Positions 32,098 through 41,447 are shown, counted from the first letter of the stretch. The stretch is 46,219 bases of DNA from an uncultured Massilia sp. (GCA_913778765.1 CAJYXO010000237.1:1-46219), one strand, 5' to 3'. Numbers and translations: made by a program. Notes: a model not told the origin generated them from the sequence alone.

Positions 32098-33372
32098 ATG
32101 TCGCAATTCTCGTACCAAGACGGCGTCCTGCACGCCGAAGGCGTTGCCCTGCCCGCCATCGCCGAACAGTTCGGCACCCCGACCTACGTGTACTCGAAGG
32201 CCCAGCTGCTGCAGAATTTCCGCGGCTATGCGGCGCCCGGCAAGGGGCGCGATGCCCTGGTCTGCTACGCGATGAAGGCGAATTCGAACCTGGCCATCCT
32301 CGACATCCTGGCGCGCGAAGGCGCGGGCTTCGACATCGTCTCGGGCGGCGAACTGCTGCGCGTGATCGCCGCCGGCGGCGACCCGGGCAAGGTGATCTTC
32401 TCGGGCGTCGGCAAGACCGTGGCCGAGATCGAACTGGCGCTGGACAAGGGCATCCTCTGCTTCAACGTCGAATCGATCCCGGAACTGCACCGCATCAACG
32501 AGGTCGCCGGCCGCATCAAGAAGCGCGCGCCGGTGTCGCTGCGCGTGAACCCGAACGTCGATCCCAAGACCCACCCCTACATCGCCACCGGCCTGAAGGC
32601 CAGCAAGTTCGGCGTGGCCTTCTCGGACGCCCTCGACACCTACCGCGCAGCAAGCGCGCTGCCGCACCTGGACGTGGTCGGCATCGACTGCCACATCGGC
32701 TCGCAACTGCTGGACGACGCCCCGCTGCTCGAAGCACTCGACAAGCTGATCGAGCTGATCGACACCCTGGCGGGCGAAGGCATCCACCTGCACCACCTCG
32801 ACGTCGGCGGCGGCCTGGGCATCGACTACGGCACCGGCGACAACGCCCCGGTGGCGATCGGCGATTACGTGTCGCGCGTGTTCGCGCGCGTGGACGCCTG
32901 GCGCGCCGAGAAGTACGAGGGCAAGCCGATCAAGGTCATCTTCGAACCGGGCCGCTCGATCGTCGGCAATACCGGCGTGCTGCTGATGTCGGTGGAGTTC
33001 CTGAAGCCGGGCGAAGAAAAGAACTTCTGCGTGATCGACGCCGCCATGAACGACATGGCCCGTCCGGCCCTGTACCAGGCGTGGATGGACGTGAAGCCGG
33101 TCACGCCGCGCGCAGGCAGCACGGTCACCTACGACCTGGTCGGCCCGGTCTGCGAATCCGGCGACTGGCTGGCGCGCGACCGCGAGCTGGCCGTCGAACC
33201 CGGCGACCTGCTGGCCATGATGGCGGCCGGCGCCTACGGCTTCACCATGTCCTCCAACTACAACACCCGCGGCCGCGTGGCCGAGGTGCTGGTCGACGGC
33301 GATCGATTCCACCTGATCCGCCGCCGCGAAACGCCGGAAGAGCTGTTCGCGCTGGAGTCGATCGTCCGGTAA
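32098..33372 (+). CDS. lysA: Diaminopimelate decarboxylase
   Basis: LysA converts meso-diaminopimelate to lysine. The 424-residue protein is a fold-III PLP enzyme. The PLP lysine is in CYAMKANSNLAIL, the substrate/PLP phosphate region in HIGSQLLDDAPLLEALD, the glycine loop in LDVGGGLGIDYG, and EPGRSIVGNTGVL and VCESGDWLARDR complete the active site across the dimer. It follows lptM closely and ends at a good terminator. Confidence 0.98.
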   Translation: MSQFSYQDGVLHAEGVALPAIAEQFGTPTYVYSKAQLLQNFRGYAAPGKGRDALVCYAMKANSNLAILDILAREGAGFDIVSGGELLRVIAAGGDPGKVIFSGVGKTVAEIELALDKGILCFNVESIPELHRINEVAGRIKKRAPVSLRVNPNVDPKTHPYIATGLKASKFGVAFSDALDTYRAASALPHLDVVGIDCHIGSQLLDDAPLLEALDKLIELIDTLAGEGIHLHHLDVGGGLGIDYGTGDNAPVAIGDYVSRVFARVDAWRAEKYEGKPIKVIFEPGRSIVGNTGVLLMSVEFLKPGEEKNFCVIDAAMNDMARPALYQAWMDVKPVTPRAGSTVTYDLVGPVCESGDWLARDRELAVEPGDLLAMMAAGAYGFTMSSNYNTRGRVAEVLVDGDRFHLIRRRETPEELFALESIVR

Positions 33373-33400
33373 TCCGCGCGGCGAACAGGCAGATGCAATC

Positions 33401-33427
33401 AGGCCGGGCGTCGATCCCGGCCTTTTT
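33401..33427 (+). terminator. Rho-independent terminator after lysA
   Basis: AGGCCGGG (33401-33408) pairs with CCCGGCCT (33416-33423) around a seven-base loop, followed by a T-run to 33427. It lies 29 bases after the lysA stop and before the convergent WYL regulator gene. Confidence 0.88.
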
Positions 33428-33451
33428 CATTCCCGCTCGCCCGCGCAAGCG

Positions 33452-34414
33452 CTAGGCGCCCGGCCCTTGCGGACTGCAGCGCAGCAGGCGCCGCACGCAC
33501 TCGCCCACCGCCGCGTGCAGTTCCGGCGGACGGCGGATCTCGAAATCGAAGGGCATGCCGGCCAGCTGGCGCGCAAACCAGTCCAGCTCGTCGGACTGGG
33601 CGTGGATGGTCACGCCATCCGGGCCTTCGTCGAAGGTGCCGGCTTCGGCAAACAGGTGGGCGCGGGCCGATGCGAGGTCGGTCTTCAGCAGCACCTCGAT
33701 CGCGAAGGCGCGCGGCAGCGTCGCCACCGCCTGCACCACGTGCGCCATCGCGTCGAAGCCGGGCGGACGCTCGAAAGCCTCCGCCAGCAGCGCGGCGCCG
33801 GCGATGCGGTCGAGCCGGAAAGTGCGCAGGTCCTGGCGCAGGTGGCATAGCCCGGCCGCATACCAGCGCCCGTGGCGCAGCGCCAGGCCGTAGGGGTCGA
33901 AGCGGCGCTCCGATTCCCGGCCGTGGTGGTCGCGGTAGCGCAGCAGGACCCGGCGGCAGGCCTGGGCCGCTTCGGTCAGCACCGCCAGCGCCGCATTGCT
34001 GGCCGGCGCCACCGCGCGCCGGTCGTCCAGCCTGACCGTGTCGCCGACGGCGCGCACGCGCCGCTTCAGGCCGTCCGGCATGACGCGCTCCAGCTTGGCC
34101 TGGACGCTGGCCACCGCCGGCGCCGCCTCGGCCAGGCCGAGCCCGCGCGCAGCCAGCAAACCGAGCGACAGCGCCAGCGTTTCGTCCTCGGTGAACATCA
34201 TCGGCGGCAATTTAAAACCGGGCATCAGCGCATAGCCGCCCGCGCGGCCGCGTTCGGCGACGATCGGGATGCCGATGTCTTCCAGTTTGCCGACGTAGCG
34301 GCGCAGGGTGCGGCGGTCCACGCCCAGGCGCGGCGCCAGCTCGGCGCCGCTCATGCGGCCATGGGTCTGCAGCAGCTCCAGCAGGGCGAGAACGCGGGTG
34401 GTCGGATGGTACAT
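33452..34414 (-). CDS. HTH-type regulator with WYL domain (YafY-like)
   Basis: The 320-residue protein has an N-terminal HTH_11-type DNA-binding domain: TRVLALLELLQTHGRMSGAE, then LGVDRRTLRRYVGKLEDIGI. A WYL domain follows in the middle (RRFDPYGLALRHGRWYAAGL, with DLRTFRLDRI) and a C-terminal WCX-like extension. WYL regulators usually sense a nucleotide or other small ligand and often repress a neighbouring gene. It diverges from a LysE-family exporter 57 bases away, and a perfect 7-base inverted repeat covers its own start codon, suggesting it controls itself and the exporter. The ligand is unknown. Confidence 0.9.
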   Translation of the reverse strand: MYHPTTRVLALLELLQTHGRMSGAELAPRLGVDRRTLRRYVGKLEDIGIPIVAERGRAGGYALMPGFKLPPMMFTEDETLALSLGLLAARGLGLAEAAPAVASVQAKLERVMPDGLKRRVRAVGDTVRLDDRRAVAPASNAALAVLTEAAQACRRVLLRYRDHHGRESERRFDPYGLALRHGRWYAAGLCHLRQDLRTFRLDRIAGAALLAEAFERPPGFDAMAHVVQAVATLPRAFAIEVLLKTDLASARAHLFAEAGTFDEGPDGVTIHAQSDELDWFARQLAGMPFDFEIRRPPELHAAVGECVRRLLRCSPQGPGA

Positions 34415-34433
34415 AGGACCGATTATGTCCTAT
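34413..34433. promoter_or_regulatory. Palindromic operator candidate for the WYL regulator
   Basis: ATAGGAC (34413-34419) and GTCCTAT (34427-34433) are perfect inverted repeats separated by seven bases, a 21-base site. It overlaps the first bases of the regulator gene and lies about 40 bases before the exporter start. Its position between a divergent regulator-target pair is typical for autoregulation; binding is inferred. Confidence 0.6.
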
Positions 34434-34471
34434 TTCGCGCTTACGCTGCCATTTTGACCATGGAGTCCGCG

Positions 34472-35095
34472 ATGAACGGGAGTGCAACGCTGTGGCTGTA
34501 TTTTCTGCTGGTGTTCGGCATCATCGCCCTGCCCGGGCTCGACATGGCCTATGTGCTGGCCAACGCCCTGACCGGCGGCCGCGGCGCCGGGCTGGCGGCG
34601 GTGGCCGGCATCGTCGCCGGCGGCGCCTGCCACATCGCGATGGGCGCGCTCGGCGTGGCCACCATCGTGCGGTTGTGGCCGGCGCTGTTCAACCTGCTGC
34701 TGGTAGCGGGCGCGGCCTACATCGCCTGGATCGGCTGGCAGCTCGCGCGCGCGGGCGCGACCACGCTCAAGGTGCGCACCGACGGTCCGGCGCGGCCGCC
34801 GGTGTCGGTGTTCTTCAAGGGGATGCTGACCTGCCTGCTGAACCCGAAAGCCTATGTGTTCATGCTGGCCGTGTTCCCGCAGTTTTTAAAACCGGCGCAG
34901 GGCGCGATCTGGGCCCAGGCCGTGGCGCTCGGACTGATCACGGCCGCGACCCAGGCCGGCATCTATGGCGCCGTGGCCCTGCTGGCGCGGCGGGCCGGGA
35001 ATTCGATCGGGGCCAGCGGGCTCGCGGCGCGGGCGGTGGGCTTATTGCTGGTGGGGACAGGCGTCGTCACCGTTTTTCAAGGATGGCAGGCATGA
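34472..35095 (+). CDS. LysE/RhtB-family amino-acid exporter
   Basis: This 207-residue membrane protein has about six hydrophobic segments. It carries the LysE/RhtB marks: an N-terminal PGLDMAYVLANAL (family P-G-P/L-x-x-x), a central GAAYIAWIGWQLAR, and FFKGMLTCLLNPKAYVFM with the conserved N-P-K. Members export amino acids such as lysine, homoserine, threonine or leucine. ATG 34472 is chosen because GGAG lies six bases upstream; an in-frame ATG at 34460 is less likely. It overlaps the NIPSNAP gene by four bases and is probably controlled by the divergent WYL regulator. Confidence 0.88.
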   Translation: MNGSATLWLYFLLVFGIIALPGLDMAYVLANALTGGRGAGLAAVAGIVAGGACHIAMGALGVATIVRLWPALFNLLLVAGAAYIAWIGWQLARAGATTLKVRTDGPARPPVSVFFKGMLTCLLNPKAYVFMLAVFPQFLKPAQGAIWAQAVALGLITAATQAGIYGAVALLARRAGNSIGASGLAARAVGLLLVGTGVVTVFQGWQA

Positions 35096-35910
35096 AACAG
35101 ACACGCAACTACGGCGCCCTGTGCATGGCCGCCGTCATGGCGGCGCCGGCGGCGGCGGGAGCAGGAGCGACCACGCCGGCGGCGGCGGATTGCTGCGCGG
35201 TGGTCGAGCTGCGCCAGTACGTCACCTACCCCGGCACGCGGGACACGCTCATCAAGCTGTTCGAAGAGCGCTTCATCGAGCCGCAGGAAGCCGTCGGCAT
35301 CGAGGTGGTGGCCACCTTCCGCGACGTCAACGATCCGGACCACTTCACCTGGGTGCGCGGCTTCGCCGGCATGGAGGCGCGCAAGAAGGCGCTGGGCGAC
35401 TTTTATGACGGGCCGCTGTGGAAAGCCAACCGCGATGCCGCCAACGCCACCCTGTACGACAACGACGACGTCCTGCTGCTGCGCCCCGCTTCCCCGGGCG
35501 CCGGCTTCGCCTACGATCCGGGCCGCCGTCCCGCCATCGGCGCAAAGGCGCCGGACGGCTTCGTCGTCGCCCAGGTCTATTACTTCAACCACGCAGTCAC
35601 GCCCGAATTCACACGCTTCTTCGAGCATCGCCTGATGCCCCTGTTCGAGCGCCACAGCGCCCATGTGCTGGCCCGGCTGGTGTCGGAAAAGAGCGCGAAC
35701 ACCTTCGAGCGCCTGCCGGTGCGCGAGCACGTCGACGCCTTCGTCTGGTTCGCCGGCTTTCCCGGCCGCGCGGCCTACGATGCCTACCTGCTGAAGCTGG
35801 CACAGGACCGGGACTGGCGCGACGAAGGCTTCGCCCAGCTGCGCAAATCGCTGGCACGGCCGCCCGAGGTGCTCATGCTGGCGCCGACCGAGCGATCGCA
35901 GCTGCGTTGA
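35092..35910 (+). CDS. NIPSNAP-family protein with signal-like N-terminus
   Basis: The 272-residue product has two dimeric alpha/beta-barrel halves of the NIPSNAP type. The first has VVELRQYVTYPGTRDTLIKL, FVEPQEAVGIEVV-like spacing and FTWVRGFAGMEARKKALGDF. The second has VAQVYYFNHAVTPEFTRFFE and VDAFVWFAGFPGRAAYDAYL. Residues 1-33 are Ala-rich and may be a signal peptide, which is unusual for this family. The function of bacterial members is largely unknown. ATG 35092 overlaps the stop of the exporter gene (ATGA), so the two are cotranscribed. Confidence 0.85.
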   Translation: MKQTRNYGALCMAAVMAAPAAAGAGATTPAAADCCAVVELRQYVTYPGTRDTLIKLFEERFIEPQEAVGIEVVATFRDVNDPDHFTWVRGFAGMEARKKALGDFYDGPLWKANRDAANATLYDNDDVLLLRPASPGAGFAYDPGRRPAIGAKAPDGFVVAQVYYFNHAVTPEFTRFFEHRLMPLFERHSAHVLARLVSEKSANTFERLPVREHVDAFVWFAGFPGRAAYDAYLLKLAQDRDWRDEGFAQLRKSLARPPEVLMLAPTERSQLR

Positions 35911-35983
35911 AATATTTTTTGTGTTTTTGTCGAATTCCGTTCTTTCATTCGTCGATCAGGAAGAGACGGACTTTCACAAGACC

Positions 35984-36598
35984 ATGAAAAAACAGATCCT
36001 CGCCTTGCTGCTCTGCATCGGCTTGCACGGCGCCGCCATGGCCGGCCTCGCCGAAGGGCTGGCCGCCTACAAGGAGCAGGATTATCCACATGCCCTGAAG
36101 GAGCTGGCGCCGCTCGCCGAGGCCGGCAATGCGGACGCCCAGCATGCGCTCGGCCTGATGTATTACATGGGACGCGGCGTGCCGCGCGATCTTGCGCAAG
36201 CCTTCCGCTGGCACTACAAGGCGGCGCTCCAGGGCAATCCTGCCGCCGCTTACGTGGTCGGCGCCATGTATTACACCGGCAACGCGGTCCCCATGGACCA
36301 GGCCCTGGCGCTCGCCTGGTTCCGCAAGGCGGCGCAGCAGGGTCATCCGGACGCCCAGTACGCCTTGGGCCTGATGTATTGTTACCACGTTGCCGGTGTG
36401 CCCGACGATGCGGTAACCGCCTACATGCTCTTCAAGCTTGCCGCCGCCGGCGGACACCGCCATGCCAGGGAGCAGCTCGCCGTCCTCGCGCGGCACATGA
36501 CGGCGCAGCAGATCGAGGAAGCGCAGAACCTGATCCGCCGCTGGCAGCCGGGCATGCCCTTGCCGGCCCCATCCACCTCTACCGACCACGCACGATGA
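35984..36598 (+). CDS. Secreted Sel1-repeat protein
   Basis: The 204-residue product begins with a signal peptide (MKKQILALLLCIGLHGAAMA). It contains three to four Sel1-like repeats, recognisable from A-x-x-x-LGxMYxxGxGVPxD: ADAQHALGLMYYMGRGVPRD, AAAYVVGAMYYTGNAVPMDQ and PDAQYALGLMYCYHVAGVPD. Sel1 repeats form alpha solenoids that bind proteins. It overlaps the following esterase gene by four bases. The pair's shared role is unknown. An in-frame upstream ATG at 35921 would add residues ahead of the signal peptide and is rejected. Confidence 0.88.
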   Translation: MKKQILALLLCIGLHGAAMAGLAEGLAAYKEQDYPHALKELAPLAEAGNADAQHALGLMYYMGRGVPRDLAQAFRWHYKAALQGNPAAAYVVGAMYYTGNAVPMDQALALAWFRKAAQQGHPDAQYALGLMYCYHVAGVPDDAVTAYMLFKLAAAGGHRHAREQLAVLARHMTAQQIEEAQNLIRRWQPGMPLPAPSTSTDHAR

Positions 36599-37410
36599 CC
36601 CTTTTCCGTTTCCTGTTCGCGGTGTGCGCCGCCTGCTTCGCCTGCAAACTTGCCGCCGCCGCTACGTCGGCGCCGGCGCCCTTGTCGATCGGCGATACCT
36701 GGACCCTCGATTCCGCGGCGCTCGGCGAGACCCGCCGTATCAATGTCTACGTGCCGGCCGGGCTCCCGCCCGGCGCCGCGCTGCCGGTGATGGTCATGCC
36801 CGACGGCGGCATGCTCGAAGACTTCCTGCACGTCGCGGGCCTGCTGCAGGTGGGCGCCGGCAATGGCACGACCCGGCCCTTCCTGCTGGTCGGGATCGAG
36901 AATACCCAGCGCCGGCGCGACCTGACCGGCCCGACCGACGTTGCGAAGGACCGCGCCATCGCGCCCCAGGTCGGCGGCTCGGCGGCGTTCCGGAAATTCA
37001 TCCGCACCGAGCTCCTGCCCGAGGTCGCGAAACGCTACCGGACCACGGCGGAGCGCGCGATCGTCGGCGAATCGCTGGCGGGCCTGTTCGTGGTCGAGAC
37101 CCTGGCCCTGGAGCCGGACCTGTTCGACACCTACATCGCCATCGACCCGAGCCTGTGGTGGAACGACGGACGGCTGGCGCAGCGCCTGGCCACGCATCCG
37201 CCGCGGCCGGCCGGCAAGAAGTTCCTGTTCATCGCGGCGAGCAGCGACGCCATGCCCTCGATCGACCGCCAGGCGCTCGAGGCGGGCCTGGGCCAGGCGC
37301 CAGGCATGACCTTCCACTACCAGGCCTGGCCCGGCGAAACCCACGCGACCATCTACCACCCGGCCGCCCTGCAGGCATTCCGCCAGGCGCTCAAGCCGCC
37401 GGCGCCCTGA
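36595..37410 (+). CDS. Secreted alpha/beta-hydrolase, esterase D/Fes type
   Basis: This 271-residue protein has a signal peptide (RFLFAVCAACFACKLAAA) and an alpha/beta-hydrolase core like the YbbA/BesA (COG2819) esterases. RRINVYVPAGLPPG and LPVMVMPDGG form the early strands. The nucleophile elbow is IVGESLAGLFVVE (G-E-S-L-A-G). YIAIDPSLWWND is the typical family segment, and the histidine lies in WPGETHATIYH. These enzymes cleave siderophore or other esters. The ATG overlaps the Sel1 gene stop (ATGA). Confidence 0.87.
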   Translation: MTLFRFLFAVCAACFACKLAAAATSAPAPLSIGDTWTLDSAALGETRRINVYVPAGLPPGAALPVMVMPDGGMLEDFLHVAGLLQVGAGNGTTRPFLLVGIENTQRRRDLTGPTDVAKDRAIAPQVGGSAAFRKFIRTELLPEVAKRYRTTAERAIVGESLAGLFVVETLALEPDLFDTYIAIDPSLWWNDGRLAQRLATHPPRPAGKKFLFIAASSDAMPSIDRQALEAGLGQAPGMTFHYQAWPGETHATIYHPAALQAFRQALKPPAP

Positions 37411-37433
37411 AACGCAGCAAGGATCTCCAGAAA

Positions 37434-38834
37434 ATGCGCTTATTCAGAACCAAGAACCTGGACCAGATGATGGCCGCCGGCCGCCAACCCGGCGGCCTCA
37501 AGAAGGTGCTCGGCCCCATCGACCTGATCCTGATGGGGATCGGCGCGGTGATCGGCACCGGCATCTTCGTCCTGACCGGCACCGGCGCCGTCACCGCCGG
37601 CCCCGCCCTGACGCTGTCCTTCGTCATCGCCGGGGTCTGTTGCGGACTGGCGGCCCTGTGCTATGCGGAATTCGCCTCCACCGTGCCGGTGGCCGGCTCC
37701 ATCTACACCTACAGCTATGTGACGATGGGCGAACTGGTGGCCTGGATCATCGGCTGGGACCTGCTGCTCGAGTACGGGCTGGCGACGTCCGCGGTGGCGG
37801 TGGGCTGGTCCGGCTATTTCCAGTCCCTGCTGGCGGGATTCGGCCTGTCCCTGCCGGAATCCCTGCGCGCCGCGCCCGGGGCGGTGCCGGGCCTGCACAC
37901 CTGGTTCAACCTGCCGGCCTTCTGCATCATGATGGTGCTGACGGCGATGCTGTCGCTCGGCGTGCGCGAATCGGCGCGCGTGAACAACATCATGGTGGTC
38001 ATCAAGCTGGGCGTGGTGCTGCTGTTCATCGCGGTCGGCGCCCGCCACGTCCAGCCGGCCAACTGGCAGCCCTTCATGCCGCACGGCGCCGGCGGCATGC
38101 TCAGCGCCGCCGCGCTGATGTTCTTCGCCTTCATCGGCTTCGATTCCGTCACCTCGGCGGCCGAAGAAGTGAAGCGCCCGGAGCGCGACCTGCCCATCGG
38201 CCTGATCGGCACGCTGGCGGCGTGCACGGTCATGTACATCGTCGTCACCGCCATCATGACCGGCATCGTGCCCTATGCAAAATTCCTCGGCATCGACCAT
38301 CCGGTGTCGCTGGCGCTGCAGTATGCCCACGAAACCTGGTTCGCGGCCTTCGTGGACGTCGGCGCCATCCTCGGCATGACCACCGTGATCCTGGTGATGG
38401 CCTACGGCCAGACGCGTATCCTGTTCGCCATGTCGCGCGACGGTCTGCTGCCGCCAAGGCTGTCCGCCATCCATCCGCGCTTCGGCACGCCCTTCTTTGC
38501 CACCTGGATCGTCGGCATCGTCTTCGGCCTGCTGAGCGCAGTCGTGCCGCTCGGGGTGCTCGGCGAACTGGTCAACATGGGGACGCTGGCCGCCTTCTGC
38601 CTGGTGTCGGTCGCCGTCATCGTGCTGCGCAAGAAGCGCCCCGACCTGCACCGCGCATTCCGCTGCCCCGGCGTGCCCTACGTCCCCGTGCTCGCGATCG
38701 CCTTCTGCGCCGTGCTGATGGCTTTTCTCGGCAAGACGACCTGGATCGCTTTCCTGGCCTGGCTGGCGCTCGGCCTGGTCGTCTACTTCGCGTATGCGCG
38801 CGAACGTTCTTTGTTGAATAAAAAGGAGATGTGA
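37434..38834 (+). CDS. APC-superfamily amino-acid permease
   Basis: The 466-residue protein has about twelve membrane helices and the cationic amino-acid transporter pattern of the APC family. MGIGAVIGTGIFVLTGTGAV is the unwound first helix with the G-x-G-I-F motif. ALCYAEFASTVPVAGSIYTY is helix 3, FFAFIGFDSVTSAAEEVKRP the helix 6 region, and GQTRILFAMSRDGLLPPRLS a conserved loop. YcaO-like or regulatory genes are absent nearby, so the substrate is open. ATG 37434 opens this frame 23 bases after the esterase stop. The stop shares a base with the next gene's ATG. Confidence 0.92.
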   Translation: MRLFRTKNLDQMMAAGRQPGGLKKVLGPIDLILMGIGAVIGTGIFVLTGTGAVTAGPALTLSFVIAGVCCGLAALCYAEFASTVPVAGSIYTYSYVTMGELVAWIIGWDLLLEYGLATSAVAVGWSGYFQSLLAGFGLSLPESLRAAPGAVPGLHTWFNLPAFCIMMVLTAMLSLGVRESARVNNIMVVIKLGVVLLFIAVGARHVQPANWQPFMPHGAGGMLSAAALMFFAFIGFDSVTSAAEEVKRPERDLPIGLIGTLAACTVMYIVVTAIMTGIVPYAKFLGIDHPVSLALQYAHETWFAAFVDVGAILGMTTVILVMAYGQTRILFAMSRDGLLPPRLSAIHPRFGTPFFATWIVGIVFGLLSAVVPLGVLGELVNMGTLAAFCLVSVAVIVLRKKRPDLHRAFRCPGVPYVPVLAIAFCAVLMAFLGKTTWIAFLAWLALGLVVYFAYARERSLLNKKEM

Positions 38835-39481
38835 TGTCCGAACTGAAAGTACAAAGCTTCACGATGTCGCTCGACGGCTTCGGCGCGGGTCCGAACCAGA
38901 GCCTCGAGAACCCCATGGGCGAAGGCGCGGGCAGCCTGCACCAGTGGTTCCGCGGCACCCGTACCTTCCAGCGCATGATCGGCAACGACGGCGCGGGGAC
39001 GGACGGTCCGGACGAGGATTTCGCCGCGCGCGGCTTCGAGAACCTCGGCGCCTGGATCCTGGGCCGCAACATGTTCGGTCCGGTGCGCGGGCCATGGCCC
39101 GACGACGCGTGGAAGGGCTGGTGGGGCGACGAGCCGCCCTACCGCGTGCCGGTGTTCGTGCTGACCCGGTATCCGCGCGCGCCGCTGGCGATGAAAGGCG
39201 GCACGACGTTTTATTTCGTCACCGACGGCATCGCATCGGCGCATGAGCAGGCGCGCCGCGCCGCGGGAGGCAAGGACATCCGCCTGGGCGGCGGCGTGGC
39301 GACCATCCGCGAATACCTGCAGGCCGGCCTGGTGGACGAGCTGCACCTGGCGATCGCCCCGGTGCTGCTGGGATCCGGCGAAAACCTGTTCGCGGGACTG
39401 GACCTAGCCGCCCTGGGATTCCGCTGCACCGAGCACGTGCCGACCGCAGCGGCGACCCACGTCGTGCTGCGCAAGGACTGA
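38834..39481 (+). CDS. Dihydrofolate-reductase-like (RibD C-terminal) family protein
   Basis: The 215-residue product fits the RibD_C/DHFR-like fold: LKVQSFTMSLDGFGAGPNQS at the start, AWILGRNMFGPVRGPWPDDA, VFVLTRYPRAPLAMKGGTTF and the NADPH-binding IRLGGGVATIREYLQAGLVD. Family members reduce pyrimidine or pterin rings, but many are uncharacterised. ATG 38834 has AAGGAG five bases upstream, inside the permease gene, so it is coupled to the permease. Confidence 0.88.
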   Translation: MSELKVQSFTMSLDGFGAGPNQSLENPMGEGAGSLHQWFRGTRTFQRMIGNDGAGTDGPDEDFAARGFENLGAWILGRNMFGPVRGPWPDDAWKGWWGDEPPYRVPVFVLTRYPRAPLAMKGGTTFYFVTDGIASAHEQARRAAGGKDIRLGGGVATIREYLQAGLVDELHLAIAPVLLGSGENLFAGLDLAALGFRCTEHVPTAAATHVVLRKD

Positions 39482-39493
39482 ATCTACTAACCA

Positions 39494-39596
39494 AGAGCGT
39501 CTAACAATGCCGTCAGGGCAAGGCGCGGCGCCGAAGACAGTACGAACGTACGGCGAGGCGTCGCAACGCAGCCATGGCGGCTTTGTTAGGCGCTCT
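39494..39596. repeat. 103-base inverted-repeat element (MITE/REP-like)
   Basis: AGAGCGTCTAACAATGCCG at 39494-39512 is matched at 17 of 19 positions by the inverse of 39578-39596. Inside are smaller palindromes, including GTACGAACGTAC and GGCGCGGCGCC. The element fills the gap between two convergent genes and ends on the stop codon of the small gene. Similar GCAAGGCGC...GTACGGCGAGGCG...GCAACGCAGCCATGG elements are, from memory, common in betaproteobacteria. Confidence 0.75.
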
Positions 39597-39784
39597 CAGT
39601 CGCGGCCGCGCGAGCGGTCTTCCGGCCAGGCCTGCCGCGCGCAGGCCGCCGCCTGCTCGTTCCAGCGGCCGTCCAGCACCAGGCAGCGCTCGACCGACGA
39701 GCCGGTGCGGAAGCGCGACAGCGCCAGCACCAGCACGAGCGCCAGTACCAGCAGCAGGCCGATGACGGACGGTCCCTTCATCAT
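39596..39784 (-). CDS. Small single-pass membrane protein, hypothetical
   Basis: The 62-residue product has one transmembrane helix (IGLLLVLALVLVLALSRF) and a short exported or periplasmic tail with RCLVLDGRWNEQAAACARQA. The C-x5-GRW-x6-C pattern is seen in many small proteobacterial proteins of unknown function. Its ATG lies one base after the msrQ stop, so it is probably translated with msrPQ. A second in-frame Met immediately follows. Its stop sits on the edge of a repeat element. No function can be given. Confidence 0.6.
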   Translation of the reverse strand: MMKGPSVIGLLLVLALVLVLALSRFRTGSSVERCLVLDGRWNEQAAACARQAWPEDRSRGRD

Positions 39785-39785
39785 G

Positions 39786-40442
39786 CTAGGTGCCCGGCCG
39801 CGATGTGACGGGAGGACGCGCGCGGCGCCAGCGCCAGTAGACGCGCAGGCCGAGCAGCACGGCGACCACCGTGCCCCAGACGATGGGCTGCTCGAAGTTG
39901 TGCTTGCCGGCCTTCATCCACCAGTAGTGCAGGATCGCCAGCGGCGCGATCACGTAGATCAGGCGGTGCAGCTGGGCCCAGCGGCGGCCCAGGCGCTTGA
40001 TCATGGCGTTGGTGCTGGTCGCGGCCAGCGGCACCAGCAGCACGAAGCAGATGAAGCCGACCGTGATGAAGGGGCGCTTGAGCACGTCCTTCCACATGGC
40101 GCCGAAATCGAAACGGTGATCGGCCCACAGGAAGGTCAGGAAGTGCATCAGTGCATAGAAGAAGGTATATAGACCCAGCATGCGCCGCAGGCGGATCAGC
40201 CAGTTCCAGCCGGTGAAGCGGCGCAGCGGCGTGATCGCCAGGGTCGCGCACAGCAGGTACAAGGCCCAGTCGCCGGTGCCGTGGGTCACGAACTCGACCG
40301 GGTCGACCGGCACCCCCTGCACGGTCAGCCAGACGATGCGCGCGAACGGCAGCAGCGCGAGCACGAACACCACGCTCTTGATGAGCGAGAGCTGTTTCGG
40401 CGACGGGCTGATGGCGGGTCTTACTGGTGCGTTCTTGGTCAT
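39786..40442 (-). CDS. msrQ: Heme-containing subunit MsrQ of periplasmic methionine sulfoxide reductase
   Basis: MsrQ (YedZ) is the membrane cytochrome b that passes electrons to MsrP. The 218-residue protein has about six membrane helices of the ferric-reductase-like type, with heme-ligand histidines in FFYALMHFLTFLWADHRF and WAQLHRLIYVIAPLAILHYW. RPFITVGFICFVLLVPLAAT and STNAMIKRLGRRWAQLHRL are family signatures. ATG 40442 has CGAGG four bases upstream and is preferred to an upstream ATG. It follows msrP by 24 bases on the same strand. Confidence 0.95.
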   Translation of the reverse strand: MTKNAPVRPAISPSPKQLSLIKSVVFVLALLPFARIVWLTVQGVPVDPVEFVTHGTGDWALYLLCATLAITPLRRFTGWNWLIRLRRMLGLYTFFYALMHFLTFLWADHRFDFGAMWKDVLKRPFITVGFICFVLLVPLAATSTNAMIKRLGRRWAQLHRLIYVIAPLAILHYWWMKAGKHNFEQPIVWGTVVAVLLGLRVYWRWRRARPPVTSRPGT

Positions 40443-40466
40443 CTGGCCTCGATCCATGGTCCCCAA

Positions 40467-41447
<981 letters not shown>

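Noticed and set aside
33872..34471. A longer LysE start, with about 200 extra residues reading over the WYL regulator gene
   Set aside because: The extension is antisense to a well-supported regulator and has shadow composition; GGAG supports ATG 34472.
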